The notes: generated from the sequence alone by a model not told the origin. Shown: positions 46,660 through 55,681, numbered from the stretch's first letter. The stretch is 64,000 nucleotides of DNA from Streptococcus shenyangsis (GCF_006385785.1 NZ_VFSH01000009.1:1-64000); one strand, 5' to 3'. Numbers and translations are program-made.

Positions 46660-47988
46660 CTAGTCTTGGGCGACTTTTGGAAAAGCTATGAAGAAGGTCA
46701 AACAATTCTCCTGCATCTCAAAACGATAAGGTAATTTTTCATGTTCCAATAGACTCTTGACCACAAAGAGCCCCATCCCAGACCCTTTGGCCTTGCGACT
46801 AGCATTGTCAGAAAAAGACTGGGCTAGTTTTTCTTGTTCTTCTGGGCTACAGCTATTCTCGATAAAAAGCTCCCCTTCTCTTTCTCCAATTCGAACTAAG
46901 CCACCTGGAACAGAGTGCTTAATGGCATTGCTGATGAGATTAGATAGGATCAACTTCATAACTGATGGGTTTAGATAAGCCTGCTGATGGGTCAAACTAT
47001 TGTCTATCTGGAGTTCCCTTTCCTTAGCTAGCAAGACATAATCCTTAACCAGACTTTGCGTCATCTGGTGTAAGTCAATTTGTTCCCTATCATCTCGTAA
47101 TTCCTGTACAGACGAGAGAGAAAGTATCTGGAGAACATGGTGATTAAGCTCATCCACAATTCCTAAGGCAACTCCCAGATAGTGGTCTCTATCCTTATAA
47201 CGCCCGACATTTTCTTTCATGTTTTCAATCAGGATTTTCAAACTAGCCAGAGGTGTTTTCAATTCATGAGAAGCACCTCGTAAAAATTCGACCTTCATCT
47301 TCTCCAGCTGGAGAATAGCTTCATTCTTATCATGCAAGTCCGCAATAACAGTCAAAAGATGCTGGTAAAGGCTATTAATTTGTTCCTTGAGATCACCAAT
47401 CTCATCCTTAGAATCCACACGTAATCGCACTTGGACATCCAAATCCATCATCCGACGGGTCACTCGCTTGATTTCCAATATCGGAGCAACAATGGTCCGA
47501 GCATAGATATAGGCTACCAAGAGGGAAATCAGAAAGGAGGCCAGCAAAGTATAAGGGAGAAATTGTAGACTAATCTGCTCTGCTTCCTTTTGCAAATCCA
47601 TGGACGCTAGAAACTGGAGAATCATGGTACCACCGTCCTGCGTTGTCACCTCCCGCTCCTCAATAAAAAGCGAGGTTGTCTGGCGGTCTGTGTCCAGAGG
47701 AAGACTTTCCTTGACCTCCAACTTGTCCTCGGTCATCTCTCCCTTGACGGCCCCCTTGATATCACTAGTCTGGGAATACAGCTCTAACACTTGCTCGATA
47801 CTCTGCCTATTCTTACCTTCTAGGGACTGGGCAATGGCTGTCGCTTTCTGGCCAATGGTTTCCTGACGATGACTCAGATAAGTCGAAGGAAAGAGAAAAT
47901 AAATGGCTAAATGAAGGCAAATTACCAGAACACTAAAAATCGAGAAGGTATAGATAAATATCTTTTTAAATAAACCTGTTCGTTTCAT
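46660..47988 (-). CDS. vncS: Sensor histidine kinase VncS
   Basis: 442 residues. Two helices (about 9-32 and 140-160) bracket an extracellular sensor domain; a HAMP segment follows. The phospho-accepting His241 is in GASHELKTPLASL, the N box is LILSNLISNAIKHS, and the ATP lid ends KGSGMGLFVVKSLL. The start overlaps the vncR stop (ATGA). VncS was described in pneumococcus in connection with vancomycin tolerance, a link later disputed. All catalytic motifs are present, so it should be functional. Confidence 0.93.
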   Translation of the reverse strand: MKRTGLFKKIFIYTFSIFSVLVICLHLAIYFLFPSTYLSHRQETIGQKATAIAQSLEGKNRQSIEQVLELYSQTSDIKGAVKGEMTEDKLEVKESLPLDTDRQTTSLFIEEREVTTQDGGTMILQFLASMDLQKEAEQISLQFLPYTLLASFLISLLVAYIYARTIVAPILEIKRVTRRMMDLDVQVRLRVDSKDEIGDLKEQINSLYQHLLTVIADLHDKNEAILQLEKMKVEFLRGASHELKTPLASLKILIENMKENVGRYKDRDHYLGVALGIVDELNHHVLQILSLSSVQELRDDREQIDLHQMTQSLVKDYVLLAKERELQIDNSLTHQQAYLNPSVMKLILSNLISNAIKHSVPGGLVRIGEREGELFIENSCSPEEQEKLAQSFSDNASRKAKGSGMGLFVVKSLLEHEKLPYRFEMQENCLTFFIAFPKVAQD

Positions 47989-48641
47989 TTTCGCTCCAAT
48001 TTATAACCAACATTGCGCACAGTGAGGATGCAGTCCAAGTCCAGCTTTTTCCGCAATTCCTTGATATAGACATCAATGACACGGTCAAAAGGAACCTCAT
48101 CTGTCGCCTTCCAGACAGCATCGATAATCTGAGAACGAGTCAAGGCCCGTCCTTCATTTTTAACCAAATAATCAAGAATTTCCAACTCTTTAGCATTGAT
48201 GGCTACTTCCTCACCTGCTAGGCTGGCACTGTAGCTCTCAAAATCCACCTTGGTATCCTTATAGGAGAAGATTCGTCCCGTATCATAATAGCGCTTGAAA
48301 ATCGCATCTACCCTCACTTTTAAGAGAGAAAGGGAGAAGGGTTTTTCCAGATAGCCATCCGCCAGAGAAGCAAAAGCACTCATCTTGTATTCCTCATCCT
48401 GAAAAGCTGTCAACATTAAGACAGGAACCTGACTGGTTTTACGAATCTCAGATAAGACTTCTAGGCCGTTGAGCTTGGGCATCTGGATATCCAGTAAAAC
48501 CAAGGCTACCTCATAGCTAGAAAATTGCTCCAGAGCTTCTTGACCGTCCGCTGCCTCAATAGTTTCATAACCACAATCCGTCAAATAATCACTAATCCCC
48601 TCACGGATCATCTCTTCATCTTCTACAATTAAAATTTTCAT
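47985..48641 (-). CDS. vncR: Response regulator VncR, OmpR family
   Basis: 218 residues. Receiver domain with acidic pocket VEDEE, phospho-acceptor Asp51 in VLLDIQMPKLNG, conserved Thr in LMLTAF and Lys in LEKPFSL. A winged-helix DNA-binding domain follows (about 125-218, KELEILDYLVKNEGRALTR). The start is preceded by a weak ribosome site (AAAGGAATGTG). It is the partner of VncS. The 142-bp gap to vex3 holds a terminator-like hairpin with an embedded TATAAT. Confidence 0.94.
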   Translation of the reverse strand: MKILIVEDEEMIREGISDYLTDCGYETIEAADGQEALEQFSSYEVALVLLDIQMPKLNGLEVLSEIRKTSQVPVLMLTAFQDEEYKMSAFASLADGYLEKPFSLSLLKVRVDAIFKRYYDTGRIFSYKDTKVDFESYSASLAGEEVAINAKELEILDYLVKNEGRALTRSQIIDAVWKATDEVPFDRVIDVYIKELRKKLDLDCILTVRNVGYKLERK

Positions 48642-48736
48642 AGAAAAAACGTTTCACATTCCTTTAAATTTCTTATAAATCATCTCAGTTTCATCTTAAA
48701 AGAAAGAGACCTTATCAAGATGAAATAGATAAAAAT

Positions 48737-48776
48737 GCTACCTATATTATACCCCATTTAGGGGAGAATAGGTAGC
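48737..48776 (-). terminator. vex3-vncR intergenic hairpin containing a -10 box
   Basis: Minus strand GCTACCTAT ... ATAGGTAGC with inner CCCC TAAAT GGGG forms a long interrupted stem followed by ATTTTTATC. The right arm contains TATAAT, so the same sequence may terminate vex3 and promote vncRS. Confidence 0.6.
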
Positions 48777-48783
48777 AAGTTTG

Positions 48784-50163
48784 TTATTCGCTATCCAGCA
48801 GAAGCTCTTTTGGTTGTTTTCTGAGGAGATTGCTTGAAGCAAGCGCCATAACGAGAACCACTAGAACCAAGGCTAGGACAAAGACGATGATAAAGTCTGA
48901 TGTCTGAATAGAAATATCTAGGCTCGACAATGTCTTGCTAAAACCATCTACTTCTGCACCGCCACCAAGGTTAGAGGCTTGAGCTGCCTTGCTGGCTTGC
49001 TTGGCAACACCTGAAGTGACATTGGCAAGAACAGTATTTCCGATTGCACGCGCTGTGTAAGTAGCTAAGAAGTATGCAGAAACAAGAGCAGGAATGGCAA
49101 TCAAGATGGATTCAGTAATGAATTGACCCAAGATACTTGCCTGCTTGAGACCAATAGAGAGCAGGATTCCCACTTCCTTGCGACGGGCATTGATCCAAAG
49201 GCTGAGCAAGAGGGCTAGGAGAAGAACTGAGAAGCTCAAGCTACCCCAGAAGAGGAGGTTGGCCATCTTGTACATACCAGAGATGGATTGCTCAAGAGCT
49301 GGGTAGTTAGAGGAGCTCTTCACCAGTGTGTAGCTCTTCCAGTTGATACCACTGATGCCATTCAACTCTTTCATAACGTCATCCAAGCTCTTGTCTGCTG
49401 TTACAAAGAAGGTTGCATCCCCATAGATAGCTGTATCTTCTGTATAACCATATAGTTTAGCAGCTGTATGGATGTCTGTGATAACTGTGTTTTCGTAGAG
49501 TTCTTGCGAGTAGGTTACTGCTGACTTATTGTGGCCATCAAAGAGTCCCTTGATTGTCACTTCGACTGTTTCTTTGGCACCTTTTTCATTGTCTGCATCA
49601 TAGACATTAGAGTCTAGTTTGATCTTATCCCCTACTTTCCAGCCGTGTTTGGCTGCCAAGTCCTTGTGCATGAGAATCTTGTCTTTGTCATCGTTAGTTA
49701 GGTGCTCACCTTCGACCAACTTATAAGAACCAGAGACAAACTTATCTTCTTTAGAAGAGTCATTGACACCTGTAATCATCAAGCTACTTCCAAAATGTTT
49801 AGCACGGTCAGGAGTCAGATTTTTCTTGGTTTCTGGCGTTTCAATAAGGTCATATCCAGTCAAATCTCCGATAGCGTTGATGCGTTTAACATAAGACTCG
49901 ATGGCCTTGTTTTCGGTGATTTTTTTGATATCTTCACCCTTAATATTTCCAGCACCACGTGGCGTTCCTTGATTGACGCGACGATTGATTTGCATGGAGA
50001 AGCTGTTGGTGATATTTTTAAAGGTCTCCTGAGAAGCCTTGGCAGTAGCTCCCTTGATCGACAAGCCGACCAAACTCAAGCTCGCCATGAGGAGAATAAT
50101 CAGGAAGATGACAATCGATTTGAAAAACTTCCTTGTAACATAGGCAAATGCGTTGTGTAACAT
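48784..50163 (-). CDS. vex3: ABC transporter permease Vex3 (FtsX/MacB type)
   Basis: 459 residues. N-terminal helix (about 15-37), a large extracellular domain (about 45-285, starting IKGATAKASQETF), then three helices near the C-terminus (NLLFWGSLSFSVLLLALLLS, ILIAIPALVSAYFL, FIIVFVLALVLVVLVMALA). This is the four-helix MacB/FtsX topology, typical of mechanotransmission or peptide exporters. It works with the ATPase Vex2 and the paralogue Vex1. The motif ARRKEVGILLSIGLKQ is the coupling helix. Substrate unknown; Pep27 export was proposed in pneumococcus. Confidence 0.92.
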   Translation of the reverse strand: MLHNAFAYVTRKFFKSIVIFLIILLMASLSLVGLSIKGATAKASQETFKNITNSFSMQINRRVNQGTPRGAGNIKGEDIKKITENKAIESYVKRINAIGDLTGYDLIETPETKKNLTPDRAKHFGSSLMITGVNDSSKEDKFVSGSYKLVEGEHLTNDDKDKILMHKDLAAKHGWKVGDKIKLDSNVYDADNEKGAKETVEVTIKGLFDGHNKSAVTYSQELYENTVITDIHTAAKLYGYTEDTAIYGDATFFVTADKSLDDVMKELNGISGINWKSYTLVKSSSNYPALEQSISGMYKMANLLFWGSLSFSVLLLALLLSLWINARRKEVGILLSIGLKQASILGQFITESILIAIPALVSAYFLATYTARAIGNTVLANVTSGVAKQASKAAQASNLGGGAEVDGFSKTLSSLDISIQTSDFIIVFVLALVLVVLVMALASSNLLRKQPKELLLDSE

Positions 50164-50218
50164 AGGTTTCCTTTCTAGATGTTGTTCTATTTTATACTTC
50201 TAACAGAAAAAGCTCATA

Positions 50219-50866
50219 TTATTTCGTCGTATTGCGAGTTTCAGTCAGTTTCTTGTCCTTCAATTCAAGTGTAATATCTGACGCTTGTGCCACTTCTTTA
50301 CTGTGGGTGACGACGATAACACATTTACCTGTTTTCTGGGCAAGTGATTTGAGCAGTTCGACAATATCTCCAGCAGTTTTAGGGTCCAGATTTCCTGTTG
50401 GCTCATCAGCTAGAATAACTGGAGCTTCCGATACCAAACTACGAGCAATTGCAACACGTTGCTGTTGACCCCCTGATAACTGGAGAACATTCCGCTTGAT
50501 CTGACTTTCATCTAAACCAAGCTCAAACAGTGTATCCTTGCTTGCCTTTTTGTTGACCAAGCGGATATTTTCCAGTGGAGAAAGATAATCTATCAAGTTA
50601 TAATTTTGAAAGACCAGGGAAATATGGTGCATGCGATGGTAAGAATAGCCCTTCTTACGAATATCCTCTCCTTGGAAAAGGATAGAACCTTCAACAGGAC
50701 TATCTAGACCAGCAAGTAGGGACAAGAGTGTAGATTTTCCTGCTCCTGACTCACCAATAATACTGTAAAATTTCCCGGGTTCAAAATTATAATTGATCTG
50801 ATATAGGACTGCTTCAGCAGTGTTCTTATAACGGTAGGTAACATCTTGTAATTGTAATAAAGTCAT
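50219..50866 (-). CDS. vex2: ABC transporter ATPase Vex2
   Basis: 215 residues. Walker A GESGAGKST, Q-loop VFQNYNLI, signature LSGGQQQRVAIARS, Walker B VILADEPTGNLD and switch His in VVTHSKEVAQ. This is the compact MacB/LolD-type ATPase serving FtsX-like permeases. It lies between vex1 and vex3 with short gaps (12 and 55 nt) and GAAGGAGAAATC before the ATG. All motifs intact. Confidence 0.95.
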   Translation of the reverse strand: MTLLQLQDVTYRYKNTAEAVLYQINYNFEPGKFYSIIGESGAGKSTLLSLLAGLDSPVEGSILFQGEDIRKKGYSYHRMHHISLVFQNYNLIDYLSPLENIRLVNKKASKDTLFELGLDESQIKRNVLQLSGGQQQRVAIARSLVSEAPVILADEPTGNLDPKTAGDIVELLKSLAQKTGKCVIVVTHSKEVAQASDITLELKDKKLTETRNTTK

Positions 50867-50878
50867 GATTTCTCCTTC

Positions 50879-52156
50879 TTAACTAATAGATGATAAAATT
50901 TCCTTAGGTGATTTTCTAAATAAGAATAGGAAACAAAGGGATACAGATAAGCAACTAATCAACAACAGAAAGACATAGGATTCTGCAAATGATAGGATAT
51001 TAGTTGATAGACTGCTTGCTTTAGCTAGTGTATCTTGTAAGCTTGCCTGATCTCCACTTGCTAGGACAGATTGGAGCAGATAGGATGTAATGGCGTTTCC
51101 TGCAACAAATGCCGGAAGCAAAGCACCGATAGATACCAAAACCACCTCTAAACAGAATTGTAGGAAGATCGAGCTCTTGCCTTTTCCAAGTGCCAGAAGG
51201 ATTCCCACTTCGTAAACCCTTTCTCTCAACCAAAGAGACAAGACCAAAATTAAGGCTCCAGCTCCAGCTATCAACATCCCATAAAGGAAGATGGTCAGGA
51301 AGGTTTGGAAGGTAGCAACTGAGTCTTTGATTTGTTCAAAAGCCTTGCTTTCCTTCTCGACTTGGTAGCCTTGACTTTCCAAGACTAAGTTTTCCACCTG
51401 CTTCATAAGTCCATCCATTTCCTTAGGATTTTCTACATAGAAGCGAGCTGCACTGACTTGAGGTTCACCATTTTCCAAAAGGATTTGGCTACTTTCATAG
51501 TCTGTAAAGACTTGGTTTTCACTGAAGTCGGAAGATAAGCCTGTGAATTTCTCCTGTTTTTTACCAGAAAAGATGCCGACAATCTCAAACTCTACTGTTT
51601 GTCCTTTGCCAGATTCTGACTGTCCAGCATCCAAGCTAATCTTATCATGAAGCGTAAGACCGTTCTTCTTGGCCAACTCTTCGTGGATCAAGATTTTCTT
51701 GGAATCCCCTTTTTGAAGGTGTCGCCCTTCTTTTAGATTGAAAGCCGAGCTGGTAAAGATCACATCCTTAGATGAATCCTCAAGAGCTGTTAAACTAACC
51801 AAGTTTTTGTCTGCAGCTGATAAATCATCACGCTCCACGCTCTGCTCGCCACTCACCGCTTCCTTGTCTTTTAATTTTGCGACCGTCTCGAGTTCAGGAG
51901 AGACATTTTCCAGTCCCTTAATCTTGCTTACAGATACTAGGTCCGACAGCTTGAAAGTCTGACCATTTTCTATCTTCTTAATCGAAAAAGATGTGTTGAG
52001 TGATTTGTAAAGATTGGTTTCAACTGTTTTGTTGGACTTCATCAGAGTCAAACAGGCTGAAATTCCAGCCAATAGGACCAATAAAATTAGAAATAAAATA
52101 AAACTTCTCAGTCGTTTTCTGCTGACATAAGCCCAAGCTCTTTGGATTGGATTCAT
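50879..52156 (-). CDS. vex1: ABC transporter permease Vex1 (FtsX/MacB type)
   Basis: 425 residues, paralogous to Vex3: helix 1 at about 14-36 (RSFILFLILLVLLAGISACL), extracellular domain to about 275, then three C-terminal helices and the coupling segment RERVYEVGILLALGKG. First gene of vex1-vex2-vex3, start after ATGGAGGTGACAA. A TATAAT box lies about 35 nt upstream on the minus strand. Two different permeases with one ATPase imply a heterodimer. Confidence 0.92.
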   Translation of the reverse strand: MNPIQRAWAYVSRKRLRSFILFLILLVLLAGISACLTLMKSNKTVETNLYKSLNTSFSIKKIENGQTFKLSDLVSVSKIKGLENVSPELETVAKLKDKEAVSGEQSVERDDLSAADKNLVSLTALEDSSKDVIFTSSAFNLKEGRHLQKGDSKKILIHEELAKKNGLTLHDKISLDAGQSESGKGQTVEFEIVGIFSGKKQEKFTGLSSDFSENQVFTDYESSQILLENGEPQVSAARFYVENPKEMDGLMKQVENLVLESQGYQVEKESKAFEQIKDSVATFQTFLTIFLYGMLIAGAGALILVLSLWLRERVYEVGILLALGKGKSSIFLQFCLEVVLVSIGALLPAFVAGNAITSYLLQSVLASGDQASLQDTLAKASSLSTNILSFAESYVFLLLISCLSVSLCFLFLFRKSPKEILSSIS

Positions 52157-52261
52157 TTGTCACCTCCATATTTGTAAGACTATTATAAAATCCAAATATG
52201 AAATGTTTATGAAATGCAAAAAAAGAGCAAAAATTTTTTTGCTCTACTTGAATTAGATGAA

Positions 52262-52290
52262 AACAAAAGAGCTAGCCTAAGCTAACTCTT
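52262..52290 (-). terminator. tRNA-Leu terminator
   Basis: Minus strand GAGTTAGC TTAG GCTAGCTC followed by TTTTGTTTTC, directly after the tRNA. Confidence 0.85.
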
Positions 52291-52296
52291 ATCCTA

Positions 52297-52382
52297 TGCG
52301 GAGAGAGGGACTTGAACCCTCACGACCTAAAGCGGTCACAGGATCCTTAGTCCTGCGCGTCTGCCAATTCCGCCATCCCCGC
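52297..52382 (-). tRNA. tRNA-Leu (anticodon AAG)
   Basis: 86 nt, class II tRNA. Acceptor stem GCGGGGA pairs with TCTCCGC (one G-T), the anticodon stem-loop is CAGGA CTAAGGA TCCTG giving anticodon AAG, a long variable arm follows (TGACCGCTTTAGGTCGT) and the T arm contains GGTTCAAGTCC. CCA is not encoded: A then TAG follows. It reads CUU/CUC leucine codons. It stands alone between vex1 and pncA, with its own terminator. Confidence 0.95.
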
Positions 52383-52462
52383 GTCGATTACTTTACTAGT
52401 ATATCAACTTTTAGGACTCTTGTCAACACTTTTTTCAAATTTTTTTCATTTCATCAACTAAA

Positions 52463-53038
52463 TTACTCTGAAAGTTCATTTAGCTTCTCATCTACTAACT
52501 TAGCTCCAAGTGTATTTTTGAAATGGCCTAGAGCAAATTGATGATTTTCAGGCCAGATAGAAGCAACGGCTGGTTGAACAATCTCGATGTCATATCCTAG
52601 ATTATAGGCATCTATAGCTGTATGCAGAACACAGATATCCGTCAAGACACCTGTTAAGATAACTGTAGAAATTCGACGCTCTCTCAAACGAATATCTAGG
52701 TCAGTCCCTGAAAATGCTGAATAATGGCGTTTATCCATCCAAAAAACTCGACTGTCTGAACCATGCTCTTGATAAAAGGTTCCCAAATCTCCGTATAAAT
52801 TCCGTCCACTCGTCCCAATCAAATTGTGAGGAGGAAATAGCTTGCTTTCTGGATGGAAACAATCGTTTTCTTCATGAGCATCAATGGTAAAGAAGATGTA
52901 ATCTCCTCGTTCAAAAGCTAATCGAGTCACCTTACTAATGGCTTCCGAAATAGCTTGAGCTGGAGCACCTGCTGTCAATTTACCACTGTCGGCAACAAAA
53001 TCTTCTGTATAATCAATCGAAATCAAAGCTTTAGTCAT
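52463..53038 (-). CDS. pncA: Nicotinamidase
   Basis: 191 residues, isochorismatase-like fold. It hydrolyses nicotinamide to nicotinate for NAD salvage. The triad is visible: Asp9 in ISIDYTEDF, Lys in WMDKRHYSAF and Cys in LTDICVLHTA, with a metal-site DAHEENDCFHPE. The start overlaps the codY stop (TAATG), so it is translationally coupled to the regulator. This codY-pncA order is as I recall it from pneumococcus. Confidence 0.93.
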   Translation of the reverse strand: MTKALISIDYTEDFVADSGKLTAGAPAQAISEAISKVTRLAFERGDYIFFTIDAHEENDCFHPESKLFPPHNLIGTSGRNLYGDLGTFYQEHGSDSRVFWMDKRHYSAFSGTDLDIRLRERRISTVILTGVLTDICVLHTAIDAYNLGYDIEIVQPAVASIWPENHQFALGHFKNTLGAKLVDEKLNELSE

Positions 53039-53826
53039 TAGTAATCTCTTTTCTTCACTTCTTCAAAAATATCTGAAATCAAGACCTTAAGGTAGGTTCC
53101 CTTCATTCCAAGTGAGCGACTTTCAATAATTCCCGCAGACTCAAGTTTACGAAGAGCATTGACAATCACAGAACGGGTAATACCGATACGGTCTGCAATC
53201 ACAGACGCAGTCAACTGCCCTTCATTTCCATTTAATTCCCCTAAAATTGCTGAAACAGCACGGAGTTCGGAGTAAGACAGAGTATTAACCGCCATGGTAA
53301 CAGCAGTACGGCGACGGATATTTTTCTCATCTTCTTCACGCTGGAAGTTGAGGAGTTGAATTCCAACAACGGTACTCGCAATCTCAACAAGAATCAAGTC
53401 CTCGTCTTCAAATTTTTTATCATTGCGCCAAATAATCAAAGAACCAAGGCGAATCCCTGATACATGAATCGGTGCAATGGTTGTCAAGCCATCTGGAAAA
53501 TCCGAACGACTCTCTACAGGGAAAATACTCAAATCATGATCAACTGTCAGATTGGCTTCTGTATCGTAAATCATGTTCGCACCTTGAATGTAGTCATCTG
53601 GGAAAATCTTAGTTTGGAAGAATTGCTCTACACGATCTGTATTGGTTTTATAACGCATAAAATAACCAAGGAGACGTCCCTTGCTATTGACGATACAAGC
53701 GTTACAGTCAATAATATCTGCCAATTGACGGGTAATCGCATTGTAGGGAAGTTCTTCCTGCAACTGCTCCTCCGAGCGCTTCAGGATAGAAGTAATTTTT
53801 CTTGTTTTTTCTAGTAAATGTGCCAT
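53038..53826 (-). CDS. codY: Global nutritional repressor CodY
   Basis: 262 residues. GAF domain sensing branched-chain amino acids (and GTP in some species) at about 1-155; winged-helix at about 200-250, with [20 protein letters not shown] as the recognition-helix region. CodY represses amino-acid transport and synthesis genes in rich conditions. The ribosome site is CGAGGTGAAAA. Its promoter has consensus boxes and an adjacent CodY-box match, suggesting self-control. Length is normal and no domain is missing. Confidence 0.97.
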   Translation of the reverse strand: MAHLLEKTRKITSILKRSEEQLQEELPYNAITRQLADIIDCNACIVNSKGRLLGYFMRYKTNTDRVEQFFQTKIFPDDYIQGANMIYDTEANLTVDHDLSIFPVESRSDFPDGLTTIAPIHVSGIRLGSLIIWRNDKKFEDEDLILVEIASTVVGIQLLNFQREEDEKNIRRRTAVTMAVNTLSYSELRAVSAILGELNGNEGQLTASVIADRIGITRSVIVNALRKLESAGIIESRSLGMKGTYLKVLISDIFEEVKKRDY

Positions 53827-53852
53827 TTTTCACCTCGAATTTAATCGCTATC

Positions 53853-53897
53853 ATTATAACATAAAAAGCTTGAATTTTCAATTATTATCTGAAAATT
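53853..53897 (-). promoter_or_regulatory. codY promoter with upstream CodY box
   Basis: Minus strand TTGAAA (53876-53881), 17 bp, TATAAT (53853-53858) with extended TG. One base upstream of the -35 box lies AATTTTCAGATAATA (53883-53897), 13 of 15 matches to the CodY consensus AATTTTCWGAAAATT. CodY bound there would overlap polymerase contacts. Confidence 0.8.
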
Positions 53898-53954
53898 GCT
53901 TATTTAATTGCAATTTAGACTAGCTGAAATATTTTAGAAAATTAGGTTTTCTTG

Positions 53955-53983
53955 TTGACAACCTAATTTATTTTTGATATTAT
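53955..53983 (+). promoter_or_regulatory. Strong promoter facing the helicase 3' end
   Basis: TTGACA (53955-53960), 17 bp, TATTAT (53978-53983) preceded by TGA (extended -10). No protein gene follows on this strand; it drives the candidate small RNA. Confidence 0.75.
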
Positions 53984-53989
53984 ATTATC

Positions 53990-54105
53990 ATAAGAAGATG
54001 GATGGATAATACCTTTCCATTTCACCTATCCTTTGCTATCACCATCTTCTTTCAACCTTGGTCTCCTTATATAAAAAAGCGATTCATTTTGAACCGCTTT
54101 TTCTT
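53990..54105 (+). ncRNA. Candidate small RNA between codY and the DEAD-box helicase gene
   Basis: About 115 nt, bounded by a consensus plus-strand promoter and a hairpin terminator (AAAAAAGCG ATTCATTTTGAAC CGCTTTTTCTT, about 54073-54105). Near the 5' end, AAGAAGATGG (53992-54001) can pair perfectly with CCATCTTCTT (54042-54051). Unpaired C/U-rich stretches (TTCACC, TCTCCTTAT) resemble anti-Shine-Dalgarno seeds. The only ATG frames close within a few codons. Both neighbours run on the other strand, so this is not a leader. It lacks the TTTAAG direct repeats of CiaR-controlled csRNAs. Confidence 0.65.
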
Positions 54106-55681
54106 ATTTGTCACCCTTGTTACGAATAACAAAGCCTGTTTGCTTTTCGCTTGAAGTATTGCGTGGTTTTTTATTGTCTTTATTACGGTAACGTCTGTCT
54201 TTATCAAAACGATCATTGCCACGACTTCCTTTTTTGAAATCATCACGACGACCATTGCCACGGCGATCACGGTCTCGACGGTCGTCCCCACGACGGCCTC
54301 CACGACCTCCCTTACCTTTACCACCGAAGCCATTACCTGATGGTTTAAACGGCAGTGGTTTTTCACGCGCAATCTCCACTTCAGGAAGACTATCTGGATC
54401 CTGAACTGTTAAGCTGAGAATATACATGGCCAATTCTTCAGGACTAAATTCTGAGGCCAATTGACGAGCATCCTTGCCAAACTTCTCAAAGTTGCTACGA
54501 ATCTCCTCATTAGCAAAATCACGTTCGATTTTCTTAAGAGCTACTTGCTTTTTAGCTTGGAAGGCTTCTTCTGCACTTGCAGGTTTGAGACCTTTCATGC
54601 GTTTCTTTGTCAAGTTCTCGATGATTTGGAGGTAACCCATTTCATTAGGTGAAACGAAGGTAATAGACTGACCTGATTTACCAGCACGACCTGTACGCCC
54701 GATACGGTGAACATAACTTTCAGGATCTTGTGGAATATCGTAGTTGTAGACATGGGTCACACCTGAAATATCCAACCCACGCGCTGCAACGTCTGTCGCA
54801 ACCAAAACATCAAGATTGCCATTTTTAAAGTCACGAAGGACACGAAGACGTTTGTTTTGGTCTAGGTCTCCATGAATTCCTTCTGCACGGAAGCCACGGA
54901 TTTTCAGACCACGAGTCAATTCATCTACACGGCGTTTTGTACGACCAAATACGATAGCAAGTTCTGGTTGTTCCACGTCCATGAGACGGGTCATGGTATC
55001 AAATTTTTCTTGTTCTTTAACTCGGATATAGTATTGGTCAACCAATTCTGTTGTCAATTCCTTGGCAGCAATCTTCACATGCTCAGGTTCTTTCATAAAC
55101 TGAACACCGATACGCTTGATGGCATCTGGCATAGTTGCTGAGAAGAGTAGGGTTTGACGGTTTTCAGGGACACGAGAAATGATCGCTTCGATATCTTCAA
55201 GGAAGCCCATGTTGAGCATTTCATCTGCTTCGTCAAGGATGAGAGTTTCAATATCTTGTAATTTCAAGGCCTTGCGTTTAATCAAGTCCAAGAGGCGACC
55301 TGGAGTTCCCACCACGATATGGGCACCAGATTTAAGAGCTTTGATTTGTTTTTCAATGCTGGAACCACCGTAAACTGAGCGAACTTTCACTCCCTTGCTA
55401 CGGCCAAAGCGGAAGAGTTCTTCTTGACTTTGGACAGCAAGTTCACGTGTTGGAGCGATAACCAAAGCTTGGATGGTCGCTTCTTCTGTACGGATTTTTT
55501 CAAGGGTAGGCAAGCCAAAGGCTGCAGTTTTTCCTGTACCAGTCTGAGCTTGACCGATAACGTCCTTACCTTCAAGAGCCAAGGGAATAGTTTGTTCTTG
55601 GATCGGACTGGCTTCTACAAAACCAGCTTTTTCAATCTCTGCTAGCAAATCAGCAGACAAGTTTAATTCATTAAATTTCAC
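54104..55681 (-). CDS. cshA: DEAD-box RNA helicase with RGG-type tail
   Basis: 525 residues with a GTG start (55679-55681) after AGAAAGAAGAATAAC. Helicase motifs in order: AQTGTGKT (I), PTRELA (Ia), DEAD (II), FSAT (III), VATDVAARGLD and HRIGRTGRAG (V, VI). The C-terminus is glycine/arginine-rich (KGGRGGRRGDDRRDRDRRG), an RNA-binding tail. CshA-type helicases help ribosome assembly, cold growth and mRNA turnover. Its 3' end converges on the candidate small RNA, sharing a two-way terminator. The symbol is by family; deaD or another csh name is possible. Confidence 0.9.
   Translation of the reverse strand: MKFNELNLSADLLAEIEKAGFVEASPIQEQTIPLALEGKDVIGQAQTGTGKTAAFGLPTLEKIRTEEATIQALVIAPTRELAVQSQEELFRFGRSKGVKVRSVYGGSSIEKQIKALKSGAHIVVGTPGRLLDLIKRKALKLQDIETLILDEADEMLNMGFLEDIEAIISRVPENRQTLLFSATMPDAIKRIGVQFMKEPEHVKIAAKELTTELVDQYYIRVKEQEKFDTMTRLMDVEQPELAIVFGRTKRRVDELTRGLKIRGFRAEGIHGDLDQNKRLRVLRDFKNGNLDVLVATDVAARGLDISGVTHVYNYDIPQDPESYVHRIGRTGRAGKSGQSITFVSPNEMGYLQIIENLTKKRMKGLKPASAEEAFQAKKQVALKKIERDFANEEIRSNFEKFGKDARQLASEFSPEELAMYILSLTVQDPDSLPEVEIAREKPLPFKPSGNGFGGKGKGGRGGRRGDDRRDRDRRGNGRRDDFKKGSRGNDRFDKDRRYRNKDNKKPRNTSSEKQTGFVIRNKGDK

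Noticed and set aside
48680-48760. 25-codon frame as pep27
   Set aside because: Its residues do not match the known 27-residue peptide and it has no ribosome site; the ATG lies within the hairpin.
52296-52541. Plus-strand frame covering the tRNA-Leu
   Set aside because: It translates the complement of the tRNA; the cloverleaf with anticodon AAG explains the sequence.
53990-54105. Candidate RNA as a member of the CiaR-controlled csRNA family
   Set aside because: No TTTAAG-N5-TTTAAG direct repeat at the promoter; it may be a different RNA.
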